A stretch of 64,000 nucleotides of DNA from Ophiura sarsii (taxonomy: Eukaryota; Echinodermata; Ophiuroidea; Amphilepidida; Ophiuridae). Both the position numbers and the translations under genes were made by a program. Shown piece by piece: positions 22,628-32,925 of the stretch (positions within the stretch are counted from its first letter, which is position 1; each line of letters opens with the position of its first letter). The notes beneath the pieces were generated by a model that was given only the letters and a program-made list of their open reading frames with translations, did no database searches and was not told the DNA's origin. The stretch spans positions 6,794,444 through 6,858,443 of the forward strand of contig CM069442.1 in NCBI GenBank assembly GCA_035610835.1, in the 5' to 3' direction.

Positions 22628-22657
22628 ACGAAGGAGTCTAATAATAATAATAATAAT
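22628..22657. repeat. (TAA)n microsatellite
   Basis: About eight TAA units lie just beyond the 3' side of the minus-strand LINE fragment, as expected of a LINE tail. Confidence 0.8.
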
Positions 22658-22790
22658 AATGGCATTTATAATGCGCCGTCAATCTAGGTGAACTATTCCG
22701 AGGCGCAAACATATAAAACAAAAATACAAATTAACATGAAAAAACATAAACAAGGATGATTTGCATTATACATGTATATATACAAAGAAA

Positions 22791-23365
22791 TCAATTATAA
22801 ACTGAGTCAAATAATCTTGTTTTTAACAAGTTCTTAAAAGAGTCAAGTGAATCACAGCATCTTAAATTATAAGGTAGTGAGTTCCAGAGAGTTGGTGCAG
22901 CAACCGAAAATGCGCGATCTCCAAATGAAGAAGTAGTCCGTGGAACAACAAGTAAAAGTTTATCAGATGACCGGAGAGGACATTTTGGATGATATGGAAC
23001 AAGAAGATTAGCAATATATGTTGGTGAAGTGCCATGCAAAGCTTTCCAAGTTAAAGAAGAAGTTTAAAATGAATCCTTTCGCGAATAGGAAGCCAGTGGA
23101 GATCTTTCAATATTGGAGTGATATGATCAAATTTCCTTGTCTTTGTGAGAATGCGAGCAGCTGCATTTTGAGCAAGTTGTAGTTTGTGAAGTAAGTGATC
23201 AGTGATGCTAAAAAGAAGAGAATTGCCATTGTCAATACGAGAAGTTATAAGAGCATGGACAATAGTAGCTGCGGTTTCAAATGTTAACATTTTCCTTATA
23301 CTATTGATAGTCTGTGACCTTTTAACGTGCTTGGATTTTGCTCTTCCGATGCTCGAGACCACCAT
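22791..23365 (-). pseudogene. CR1/L2-like LINE reverse-transcriptase C-terminus, frameshifted
   Basis: Two adjoining frames (23365-23051 and 23039-22791) give the C-terminal region typical of CR1/L2-group non-LTR retrotransposons. Motifs include QNAAARILTKTRKFDHITP, LKDLHWLPI, GDRAFSVAAPTLWNSLP and SLDSFKNLLKTRLF. The frames differ at about 23040-23051, so the ORF is broken. The 5' part is missing, as is usual for truncated LINE copies. Confidence 0.85.
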
Positions 23366-23432
23366 TTCTACGTGACTTCCGAACCACGAGGCAATTGAGA
23401 TTAAGTACCTTGCCTACAGATACAAACATGTT

Positions 23433-23500
23433 GGCCGTAGCGGGGCTAGAACTCACAACCTTTGTATTGTGAGACCTGCGATCTATCCACTAGACCACAC
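23433..23500 (-). repeat. tRNA-derived SINE-like unit
   Basis: Minus-strand A-box-like TGGTCTAGTGGATAG and B-box-like GAGTTCTAGCCCC. It shares the ACAAAGGTTG block with the unit at 30473. Confidence 0.5.
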
Positions 23501-24269
23501 ACATAGGCTCGGTTGATTCCGTCATCGAAAACCATACGCACATGCGCTTGGAGATAGGCTTAGAAGTAGTATTTTGTAGTATTCAGGTGTGTGTGTGTGT
23601 GTAGGGGGGGGGGGGGGGGTGTTGAGGGTTAAAATAGCATCCTTTGGACCCTGAGATTATGTGACAGTTACCCCTGGTCTAAAAAGCAAAAACTATCATG
23701 CAGCGAAAATCTTTGGTTTATTGAACTATGTTTGAACTTGACTATTTTGAAAAGGTATTGTTATTAAATAGGACAAGATGTGATGTCAAGAATTCCCAGT
23801 GCATTTTGATAAAATGTAAAGTAATATGCCTCCCCCATGGGCACTGGTTAAATTATCCCTGCTGGGATTGTAGACATTATGGGTAACTCACTGGTTTCTA
23901 TGGTAACTGTCATAAGGGAATTATGGGTGGAATAGCTGTTGTATGATTTTATCCCACAAAAAATATAATCCCATAAAAAAATATAATTTTGTTGTCAAGA
24001 TGGGGGTGGAGAGTCAGCGTGAAGTGGGAAGAGTTAAACACAGCGAACAAATGAAATTGGGGTAGAGTTTTTACTTTCTCTTGTTGCAAAAGCCACTAAT
24101 AAAACTTGCGTGCGATCACAGATTTGCATACAATATGCTTGCTTTAGCACATTGAGGATAGTCGAACCATAGGACTGAACCCGACAATCCATGATTTTCT
24201 CCTGTTTTGAGAACGGCTATCAACCTGAGAACTGCCACATCCACAACTAGGATGGCATTAAACTCAGTG

Positions 24270-24781
24270 GCCCGTATTCTCGTACGTAGTTAAACACGGT
24301 TTTAAGCTAAACATGCGTCTAACTTTGACTTTAGACACAGCGTTTAACTAAACGCGATTCTCGTACATTTGTTTTACTTAAACACGCGTCTAACTCACTG
24401 AAAAGTGTCTAACTTTAAACATGGGTATGGGGGTAGTTTAAGGCGCGTTTAACTAAACAAATACACGAACTGTATGCCTTGAATGATTACTCAACCGTGC
24501 CCGCTGTAAGCTGCCGAGCATATTGTGTAGTATTAAAAATACACGTGCGTTTGAGGTATTCAGTCGATATCTATTGTAACCTATCAGGGCCACAACAACA
24601 ATAAATACCTGTATACATACTATACAGTAACGCACAACGACCCTGGGAACGAGATTCGCCGAGTTTAAAACCGTGTTTAGTTAAACACGTTGTTTAAAAG
24701 ATAAACGCGCATTTTAGTTAAACACGGGTTTAGTTAGACACGATTTTAAGCTAAAACCGTGTTTAGTACGAGAATACGGCC
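24270..24781. mobile_element. foldback element with CAGTG target duplication
   Basis: The ends are inverse copies (GGCCCGTATTCTCGTAC and GTACGAGAATACGGCC), followed inward by TAAACACG motifs. CAGTG flanks both sides (24265-24269 and 24782-24786). A second copy at 49881-50397 is interrupted by another element. Confidence 0.8.
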
Positions 24782-24905
24782 CAGTGTCTCTATGTTCAAT
24801 CTTGTGTTTGAAATACCAGCCTGGCGATTCCGTGTGCAATGTATGTGGTACATCATATTGTCACGATATATAAGTGTGTTGGTGTCATAGACTTGACGGG
24901 GAAGT

Positions 24906-24980
24906 CCTCTTTTAGTCTATACACTAGCGCGCTCAACATTTAATCGGAAGGTCCCGGGTTCGATTCCCGGCTGGTGCTCC
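24906..24980 (+). other. tRNA-like sequence with B box inside the TRIM LTR (copy 1)
   Basis: CCGGG-TTCGATT-CCCGG forms a perfect T arm and includes the B box GGTTCGATTCC (24957-24967). Upstream TAGTCTATACAC at 24913 is a weak A-box candidate, with a partial D arm. The anticodon-like loop (CATTTAA) has no U at position 33, the anticodon stem is mostly unpaired, and the 5' acceptor is absent. It is therefore tRNA-related but not a tRNA gene. Confidence 0.65.
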
Positions 24981-25038
24981 GAAATGTTGCTGGTATATCT
25001 CGTGAATTATATATGTTTAGGGCGGTGCGTGACAAAAT

Positions 25039-25053
25039 TGGTGGCAGCGGTGG
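25039..25053 (+). other. TRIM primer-binding site, tRNA-Leu type
   Basis: TGGTGGCAGCGGTGG, 4 nt after the LTR, has a 15-nt match to the expected complement of a tRNA-Leu 3' end. It is the same type as in the large element at 1-9766. Confidence 0.75.
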
Positions 25054-25054
25054 T

Positions 25055-25078
25055 CCCTGGTGTTTCTTAACACCAGGG
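25055..25078 (+). other. perfect 10-bp hairpin in the TRIM leader
   Basis: CCCTGGTGTT pairs with AACACCAGGG around a TCTT loop, immediately after the primer-binding site. That position would suit an RNA packaging or dimerisation element (inference). Confidence 0.6.
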
Positions 25079-25213
25079 CAGGCCCACCCATTGTGGAGCG
25101 TATTTAATGATGTAGTTTAAGTTGTATTTACGGCACGAGGACGTGCCTTGTTTAGGGGGGGAGTATTGTCACGATATATAAGTGTGTTGGTGTCATAGAC
25201 TTGACGGGGAAGT

Positions 25214-25288
25214 CCTCTTTTAGTCTATACACTAGCGCGCTCAACATTTAATCGGAAGGTCCCGGGTTCGATTCCCGGCTGGTGCTCC
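25214..25288 (+). other. tRNA-like sequence with B box inside the TRIM LTR (copy 2)
   Basis: It is identical to the copy at 24906-24980 through the T arm, with the B box at 25265-25275. Confidence 0.65.
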
Positions 25289-25442
25289 GAAATGTTGCTG
25301 GTATATCTCGTAAATTATATATGTTTAGGGCGGTGCATGACAATATACCTTTTCTTACCTTCACCTTAAAACATTGCAATATAGGTCACTTGGTCACCCC
25401 TATCTCTGATTTTCTGACTCCTACCTTTTAATATAACTACCT

Positions 25443-25693
25443 TTAACACTTTCCACGCAGCAGGCTTCTACAGACGACATTCCAAAAATGCACAAAATGT
25501 TTTTAAAAATTTCAACATTATTAAATGTCATTACCATATTTGGAATCACCAGGTGAAATGCATTGAAATAAGTACAAACATGCCTATAATTGGTTCAGTA
25601 AATCTTGAGATAGACTTTGAAAGTTGGTAATGGTTTCTGACAAATCTGTTTTGAATATGGTAAAACCACCAATGGCTGCATGGAAAGTGTTAA
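25443..25693. mobile_element. TTAA-flanked MITE, CACTTTCCACG family
   Basis: Ends TTAACACTTTCCACGCAGC and GCTGCATGGAAAGTGTTAA, with TTAA on both sides as in piggyBac-type target duplications. Related copies at 51861, 59403 and 62658. Confidence 0.7.
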
Positions 25694-25851
25694 CTCCCCT
25701 GATGGCATAATTTCTGAAATGACAAGGAAACAAGAACAGCTGTTTCTATGGAATGATCTGTATTTCCACAAAAGAAATAATATAGTCATGAAAGTGTCAA
25801 GAGGTGGTGGGTTGTATTTATTTAGAGGGGGTCGAGGGGGGGGGGAGAAAA

Positions 25852-26646
25852 CAGGCGCGGATCCAGGGGGGGGGGGGGGGCGGAGGGGGCGCGCGCCCCC
25901 TGGTAAAAAAATCAACAAAAAAAAGAAAGGAAAAGAGGGGGAGAAAGGGGGAAAAAGGGAAAGAGAGAGAGGGAGAGGAAAGGGGGAAGGGGAGAGAAAG
26001 GGAGAAAGAGCCTTTAATTGAGTGACTGATTGGTGAATAAAGTAACGTCGTGATACGTCACATTTAGGCCTATACAGGCGCGACGTAATCGGGGCGGCCG
26101 AGCGGCCATGGCCGCCCCACTTTTTTGCAAAGAAAGAAAAAAAGAAGGGGAAAAAAAGAGAAGAAACGGGGGAAAGGGATTGCTTTTCAATAACATTTTG
26201 GTCAAAAGTATACACCAGATCGCACCAAATGAGTTTGAAAATTGAATTTTTTTCTACTTCTCAGGCGGGCACATCTCCGCTCAGACTCCCCCCTGTTGGA
26301 GCTTTAAACCATGTAGGCCTATATTTAAATCAAGAATATAAATATCAGTTATGCGCTACTTCTTTCGTGCATTGATAAAAAACAAAATATTTATTGGAAA
26401 TAAAGAGGTGGCTTTTCAATAACATTTTGGTCAAAAGTATACACCAGATCGCACCAAATGAGTTTGAAAATTGAAATTTTTTCTACTTCGGAGAGGGGCA
26501 CATCCCCCCTCAGACTCCCCCCTGTCCGAGCATAGCTCGGAGGGCGATGCTGCGCATCGCATTGGATAGTCAACCACCACAAAATTCATGATTTTTCCGT
26601 CTAATTTTCAGCCCCCCGGTAAACGCAATCTCTGGCTCCGCCCCTG
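25852..26646. mobile_element. hAT-like non-autonomous element, G-rich ends
   Basis: It begins CAGGCGCGGATCCAGGG and ends CTGGCTCCGCCCCTG. It contains two direct copies (near 26180 and 26409) of a ~120-bp module, CTTTTCAATAACATTTTGG...CAGACTCCCCCCTGT. The module also occurs in the hAT-type element at 54409-56898. An 8-bp duplication is not clear here; only GAAAA is shared. Confidence 0.6.
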
Positions 26647-26827
26647 GAAAACCCAAATGAACAGTGGTAATTCATAGGTAGATTACTAGCGCTGTCATCT
26701 TTAGTTCACCCCAAAGAAGAATTGGCATATTAATTAATTCAATTTGTGTATTATTTGAATGCTACTTTTATACAAACTGAGTCATAACTGTGCTAATTTT
26801 ATGAGTCACAACATCATTATTGTTTTG

Positions 26828-28489
26828 AGTTTTAAGCTGAAGAAGAAACAGGACACATTGATATTAAAGATATGCCCTATATGGCAAAGATCAAGCATAA
26901 TTATGCAAATCTATGCTAATTATAATGTTATTATTATGCATTTCAGGCGGCAGAAGAAGAAACAAGACACAGTGATAAGATATGCCCGTTATGGCAAAGA
27001 TCAAGCATAATTATGCAAATTCATGCTAATTATAATGTTATTATTATATGTTTCAGACAGAAGAAGAAACAAGACACGTTGATATGATATGCCCTATATG
27101 GCAAAGATTAAGCATAATTATGCAAATTCATGCTAATTATAATGTTATTATTATATGTTTCAGACAGAAGAAGAAACAAGACACGTTGATATGATATGCC
27201 CTATATGGCAAAGATTAAGCATGATTATGCAAATTCATGCTAATTATAATGTTATTATTATATGTTTCAGACAGAAGAAGAAACAAGACACGTTGATATG
27301 ATATGCCCTATATGGCAAAGATTAAGCATGATTATGCACATTTATGCTAATTATAATGTTATTATTATATGTTTCAGACAGAAGAAGAAACAAGGGTCTT
27401 CAATTATTATTATGCATTTCAGGCGGCAGAAGAAGAAACAAGACACAGTGATAAGATATGCCCGTTATGGCAAAGATCAAGCATAATTATGCAAATTCAT
27501 GCTAATTATAATGTTATTATTATATGTTTCAGACAGAAGAAGAAACAAGACACGTTGATATGATATGCCCTATATGGCAAAGATTAAGCATAATTATGCA
27601 AATTCATGCTAATTATAATGTTATTATTATATGTTTCAGACAGAAGAAGAAACAAGACACGTTGATATGATATGCCCTATATGGCAAAGATTAAGCATAA
27701 TTATGCAAATTCATGCTAATTATAATGTTATTATTATATGTTTCAGACAGAAGAAGAAACAAGACACGTTGATATGATATGCCCTATATGGCAAAGATTA
27801 AGCATGATTATGCAAATTCATGCTAATTATAATGTTATTATTATATGTTTCAGACAGAAGAAGAAACAAGACACGTTGATATGATATGCCCTATATGGCA
27901 AAGATTAAGCATGATTATGCACATTTATGCTAATTATAATGTTATTATTATATGTTTCAGACAGAAGAAGAAACAAGACACGTTGATATGATATGCCCTA
28001 TATGGCAAAGATTAAGCATGATTATGCACATTTATGCTAATTATAATGTTATTATTATATGTTTCAGACAGAAGAAGAAACAAGACACGTTGATATGATA
28101 TGCCCTATATGGCAAAGATTAAGCATGATTATGCACATTTATGCTAATTATAATGTTATTATTATATGTTTCAGACAGAAGAAGAAACAAGACACGTTGA
28201 TATGATATGCCCTATATGGCAAAGATTAAGCATGATTATGCACATTTATGCTGATTATAATGTTATTATTATATGTTTCAGACAGAAGAAGAAACAAGAC
28301 ACGTTGATATGATATGCCCTATATGGCAAAGATTAAGCATGATTATGCACATTTATGCTAATTATAATGTTATTATTATATGTTTCAGACAGAAGAAGAA
28401 ACAAGACACGTTGATATGATATGCCCTATATGGCAAAGATTAAGCATGATTATGCACATTTATGCTAATTATAATGTTATTATTATATG
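26828..28489 (+). repeat. 107-bp minisatellite made of splice acceptor plus exon start (~16 units)
   Basis: Units start near 26828 (degenerate), 26942, 27051, 27158, 27265, 27372, 27415 (truncated step), 27527 and then every 107 bp to 28383. Each carries TTATATGTTTCAG followed by ACAGAAGAAGAAACAAG, mirroring the acceptor and first bases of the exon at 28496 (TTTCAG then GCCGAAGAAGAAACAAG). The array abuts that exon. A unit of 107 is not a multiple of three, so the array is not one coding frame. Confidence 0.9.
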
Positions 28490-28495
28490 TTTCAG

Positions 28496-28555
28496 GCCGA
28501 AGAAGAAACAAGAAGGAATCAGATGATGAGAGATATGGCACAACTGAGACTACAG
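28496..28555 (+). CDS. 60-nt phase-0 exon, coiled-coil-like peptide
   Basis: The exon is bounded by TTTCAG and GTAACT splice sites and encodes 20 residues, AEEETRRNQMMRDMAQLRLQ. The peptide is charged and heptad-compatible, as in a coiled coil. It is probably an internal exon of a plus-strand gene, perhaps the kinase/NHL gene further right, but 8 kb and an assembly gap intervene and I cannot connect them. Confidence 0.55.
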
Positions 28556-28620
28556 GTAACTAGACAATAACATTATAAACAGAACATTGTTTTAGTGGGT
28601 GAGGTTTGATACCCTAACCT

Positions 28621-28870
28621 GGGTCCTATTGCATAAAACTTCAGATTAATCATTAGTATAGTTACTCTTATTAAGTTTTCAAGATTGTATAAGAATTTGT
28701 GAGTTCATCTTATGATATAGACCGTAGGTCAAATTTTAGGACTTGACCCTGCATCATAAAGCCCACTTTAGGAAGAATTCTTTAATATTCTTCTTAATGA
28801 GAGTTAAGAAAGATAACTCTTCCTATTAAAGTTAACTTAAGATTAATCTGAACTTTTATGCAATAGGGTC
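28621..28870. mobile_element. MITE-like element, CTATTGCATAAAA ends
   Basis: CCTATTGCATAAAACTTCAG on the left is mirrored by CTGAACTTTTATGCAATAGG on the right (~28-bp inverted ends). A G run follows at 28879. Confidence 0.75.
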
Positions 28871-29217
28871 TTCAATTGGGGGGGGGGGGGGGGGGGGGGG
28901 CATGAGGGGGGACAGGCCTGTGATATGGGAGTGGGGGTATCAATTTGGTATCAAAATGTGCCTAACAATTGGGTGCATCTTTCTAGCTGAAAATTATTTA
29001 AATCCATCAAATAGTTTTTGGAAATATTCTAGTATATGCTAGGGGGAACTTACATATTTGGTTGGGTGTATGTTCAAAGATCCTTTGAATTGTTATATAT
29101 TATGCAGGTGTCAATGAGAATCTTGAATGTACCCTCCTCAAGGATTATCGAAGATTGGACGCCTAATCTTTGCCTAGTTATATTCTTGATCTGGTGAATA
29201 TTTAAACTAATGTATAT

Positions 29218-29370
29218 TTCAAGACGATCATGCAAGGCATGATTGAAGGGAAGAGAAAGAAAGGCAGACCTTGGTCCCGGTGGATTGACCAAATAAGATC
29301 TATGACTGGTACTGGACACCCTCTCTGTGATTGTTACTCCTTTGCTGAAAATCGTTATCTAGCCATAACA
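29218..29370 (+). pseudogene. LINE ORF2 C-terminal fragment
   Basis: The plus frame reads KTIMQGMIEGKRKKGRPWSR WIDQIRSMTG, a pattern common at the C-terminus of non-LTR retrotransposon polyproteins (EGKRxxGRPxxRWxD). It is only about 50 codons long. Confidence 0.55.
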
Positions 29371-30039
29371 GGGTTTTACTAGAAACAACAAATTGCACTA
29401 GTAGGTGAATCTACTATAACTAATACATTAGAGGAAAGGATGAATCTTTGACCTATTTTTTTCTGAGGGAAGGTAAAAAAGGGGGAAGGATTGACGAGGG
29501 TAGGTTCACGATTCAAATTGACAGCTGCATTAATAGCTGCTCAAACATAAATCAAACTTGGATACATTTCACTACAGCATTAATCTATCAATGTTGACTT
29601 CCTATGTTATAACACAGAACTCTTTATTCACATTGAATCCCCCAGAGAAATCTTCATGTCAGGGGGGGAATTCCCCCGGGGGAATCCCTCTGGGGAATCC
29701 CTGTCTCGTTAGGATGTCAAACCAAACTCCAGGACACACAGAGCAGACTTTGACAATACATCCTATGTTAAAGGAGATGAATTTGTCTCCGCTTATGAAA
29801 CCTAGTCACGTAGATCAGGTTATCATTTTATCAGTTAAAGCTGCGTATGGCTTTATAGAATAGTTACAACTTGCTACATGTCATGGCAGACTAGCGATAC
29901 CTCAATTATCTAATATGCGTTGTGATACGTGTAGCATTCACTCCAAGGATTTATGGCAATGTCTCAATTAATGTTGCAGAATGCAGTAAGCTTGAATTTT
30001 TCCCCACAAGTTACTACAATTTTGTATAAAGTGCACAGC

Positions 30040-30352
30040 TTAAAGGGGCACTGAGAGATACATATGGGGGGGACCCTACATTTCAGGTAATACTTTAAGC
30101 ATATACTAACTACCCTTTTGCAACAGTTTACCTTAATTCACCGTCTATCATGTAAATTTCACGATTTGGTAATTTCGATGTAGATCACATTAAAATTATC
30201 AGCATCACTCGCCACATAACTTGCTTTAACCAAATTTCAATCTAGCACCATTATTCAACCGTTTTCACATAAAATCATCCTACCTTATCTAATGAAACAA
30301 TTCATTTTTTCTAAATTCCATTTTTCTCAGCAATCTCTCAATGCCCCTTTAA
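30040..30352. mobile_element. TTAA-flanked MITE, AGGGGCA family
   Basis: Starts TTAAAGGGGCACTGAGAGAT and ends AATCTCTCAATGCCCCTTTAA, with TTAA at both ends. Copies at 50038, 16134 and 11594. Confidence 0.75.
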
Positions 30353-30472
30353 TTCTGTTGCACAACGGGGTCCCTCAAACTTCTACTTATAACGTTTTCT
30401 AGTTCTTAGGTTATGTAGTCATAATTCAAAGTTTATGAAGTTTGCTATACATAATCTCGCATTCTGTCAGTT

Positions 30473-30545
30473 GCCTCTGTAGCTCAATGGATAAGAGTAT
30501 TGTGAAAGTGATACAAAGGTTGCCGGTTTGAATCCGGCCAGGGAG
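30473..30545 (+). repeat. tRNA-like sequence with intact cloverleaf geometry (SINE-type or tRNA pseudogene)
   Basis: The 73-nt segment folds as a 7-nt acceptor (five pairs including one G-U), a 4-bp D stem (GCTC/GAGT), a 5-bp anticodon stem (TTGTG/TACAA) with a 7-nt loop, a 5-nt variable loop and a perfect T stem (GCCGG/CCGGC). The loop AAAGTGA has A at the usual U33, and the top two acceptor pairs are missing. A dispersed tRNA-derived element is therefore likelier than a working tRNA. Relatives at 14053 and 23433 share the AAAGGTTG block. Confidence 0.6.
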
Positions 30546-30923
30546 TCTATAATTATGGGAGAGGTCACTCCTCAGACCAAAATTTCGCCTATTAAAACCA
30601 ACTTCACGGGTGAAGGTTTTGAAGGGAGCGCACTATCATGGTCGTAGCAAACCAGACGACCTAAGACGTGGTTGATTTTATCGGCTCAAAACATGATTTG
30701 TGGCACAAAAATAGTACATCAATGGTAAAAAAAAGCTGATTGAGTAGAACTAATTTGATTTGATGATGGCAGAATTTAGTTTAGTCCTTATATGACACGA
30801 AACATTCAGAATTGGTTATTTGAAATTAATTTACCTAGACAAAATACTAATTTTAAATTGTGGATGGCTTCGTTATGGCAGTGACAGAGGAGGGGCGTGG
30901 CATTATTTGCAATTTTACGAATA

Positions 30924-31023
30924 NNNNNNNNNNNNNNNNNNNNNNNNNNNNNNNNNNNNNNNNNNNNNNNNNNNNNNNNNNNNNNNNNNNNNNNNNNNNN
31001 NNNNNNNNNNNNNNNNNNNNNNN
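30924..31023. other. assembly gap (100 N)
   Basis: Exactly 100 Ns, a conventional gap of unknown size. Confidence 0.99.
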
Positions 31024-32740
31024 ACTGATATATTTCAATAAGTTGATTTCTATAGGGTCAATGATTTAAGGGAGTGAAAATATTGTCCTCCATTTCCCTC
31101 ATAACTTCGAGAGCCCAGCATTGACTCCAGGGTTGGAACCTCATTTAATATTCTCCTTAAAACAAACATAGATTTCATGTGGGAATGCAGGCCAATAACC
31201 AGGGGGTACCCCTCCCCCCCCCCCCCCCCCCCCCCCCTTCTAAAAGAAATGTGGTTTGTGAGCGTAGCGATTTTGTTGTTGTTCATTTACACTTTAAAAA
31301 AAAAAGACATTTTGGTAAAAAGGTCAACTTTTGCCAATTAGTCCCCCCCCCCACCCGTGAAAAAAGGTTCATATCTTGGAAAATCCTTCTCCCTCCCCTC
31401 CCAATAAATTCCTGTTTACAGGCCTGTGGAATGGCTTGTTTCTTGCTTGCAATTGATTTGTTATGCTTGTCATAACAGAACCATGTTAACAGATAAATAA
31501 AGCTTTTAAATTTCATGACTGCTTAATTCCCCCACAACAAGCATGTCAAAAATGAGACATCAGTTTTACAACCCAATAATTTCCATCAATGCAGTATCGG
31601 GTATATTGTAACCAACCAAACATTTCCCATATAATTCACTAGCCATTTCGACGACGGGGAGGCAGGATTTAACCCAAGACTACTATTGACTCAGCCACTG
31701 TGTCAACAAGTGCTTATGTATAAATCGAGTCTTTTTCGTCCGACGCGCCAATTGAATTCAGAACTCTGCGCGAATCTGCCTACACACAAACGTAATACGA
31801 TCCACGGTCCTTAGTATTAGATAAGAGGAGGTGTTATAAAGGGGTTTTATTTACCATCCGTCATGCAACTCCCTACTTTTTACTCATCGGGAATAGAATA
31901 CGGGTTTGTTATATTTGGCAGGACATCCCTGTGACCTCATATCCACTAAGTACCCCTCCCCTCGGGTAAGAGACACAACCTTTCCAGTTGAAACCAACAT
32001 TGCACATTTTCACCATAACACATTTTCAACCATACAAAGTATTATGATAATTGACTGTATAACAGGAGTATAACACTTTATTTGATTAGGTTGTGGAATG
32101 TTATCCAAAACGAGTAATTAATCCAAAATCAGTCTATTTTTCAATCCTTTAAGACTGCTTCTTGTTATGTATATCAATAAGTTAATTTCTAGGGTCAATT
32201 ATTTAAGGGAGTGAAAATATTGTCCTCCATTTCTCTCATAACTTTGAAATTTATTGACTCAGCCACTGTGTCAACAAGTGCTTATGTATAAATCGAGTCT
32301 TTTTCGTCAATTTCGCGCCAATTGAATTCAGAACTCTGCGCGAATCTGCCTACACACAAGCGTAATACGATCCACGGTCCTTAGTATTAGATAAGAGGAG
32401 GTGTTATAAAGGGGTTTTATTTACCATCCGTCATGCAACTCCCTACTTTTTACTCATCGGGAATAGAATACGGGTTTGCGGGGCTCTTCGCGGCGAACGA
32501 CACCACCCAACTCGATTCGGTGTCGCAAGATACCCTCTATTGATAGCGTACGCCTCACTTCTCTGAGCAGGCATTGTACGCATGTATGAATACTGATTCT
32601 GGTTACGGTTTGACTCACACAATATGTGAATATCGAGCCCACCTACTTACTGCTTGAATTGTTGAATACCAAATAAGTGATCATCAAACGGGTGTAGCAC
32701 ATCGTCGCTAGTGTTCTGTCAAAACCATGTATGTTTTTTG

Positions 32741-32925
32741 GGCCCTTCAATATATAAAGTAAAACTGCCATCAGTTATGCGTAGGAAACGGTGCTTTAGT
32801 GCATGTTCAGGGGCAAGAGCACTCAAAAGGTTTTAATGGATGTGTTTTTGGCCCTTGAACATGTTTAGAGCAGACTGCCCAAATGTTATACGTAGGAAGT
32901 ATTACTTTATACATGATGAAGGGCC
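32741..32925. mobile_element. MITE-like palindromic repeat, GGCCCTTCA family, copy 2
   Basis: GGCCCTTCAATATATAAAGT to ACTTTATACATGATGAAGGG plus CC. It lies inside repeat copy A. Confidence 0.75.

Larger units (their letters stand above)
24859..25342 (+). mobile_element. TRIM: 484-bp miniature LTR retrotransposon
   Basis: Two 176-bp direct repeats (24859-25034 and 25167-25342) begin TGTCACGATATATAAG and end GTGACA or ATGACA, with about two differences. They enclose 132 bp of non-coding DNA. The first LTR is followed by AAAT and the primer-binding site TGGTGGCAGCGGTGG (25039-25053), and the second is preceded by a purine tract (AGGGGGGGGAG). Flanking ATAT (24855-24858 and 25343-25346) is a possible 4-bp target duplication. 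There are no ORFs, so movement would need enzymes supplied in trans. Confidence 0.88.

Noticed and set aside
24906..24980. A functional tRNA gene
   Set aside because: The 5' acceptor strand is missing, the anticodon stem does not pair, and position 33 is not U.
25595..26215. 206-codon ORF and neighbours in the G/GA-rich block
   Set aside because: They arise from purine-rich low-complexity sequence in a hAT-like element (runs of G, R, K or P, S, F).
26828..28489. CRISPR-like or coding tandem array
   Set aside because: There are no unique spacers, the unit is 107 bp (not a multiple of three), and the frames break. It is a minisatellite in eukaryotic DNA.
32454..32642. 62-codon minus ORF conserved at 41693-41881
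   Set aside because: Conservation is explained by the shared 3-kb repeat, and one residue differs with no domain. Kept only as a note.
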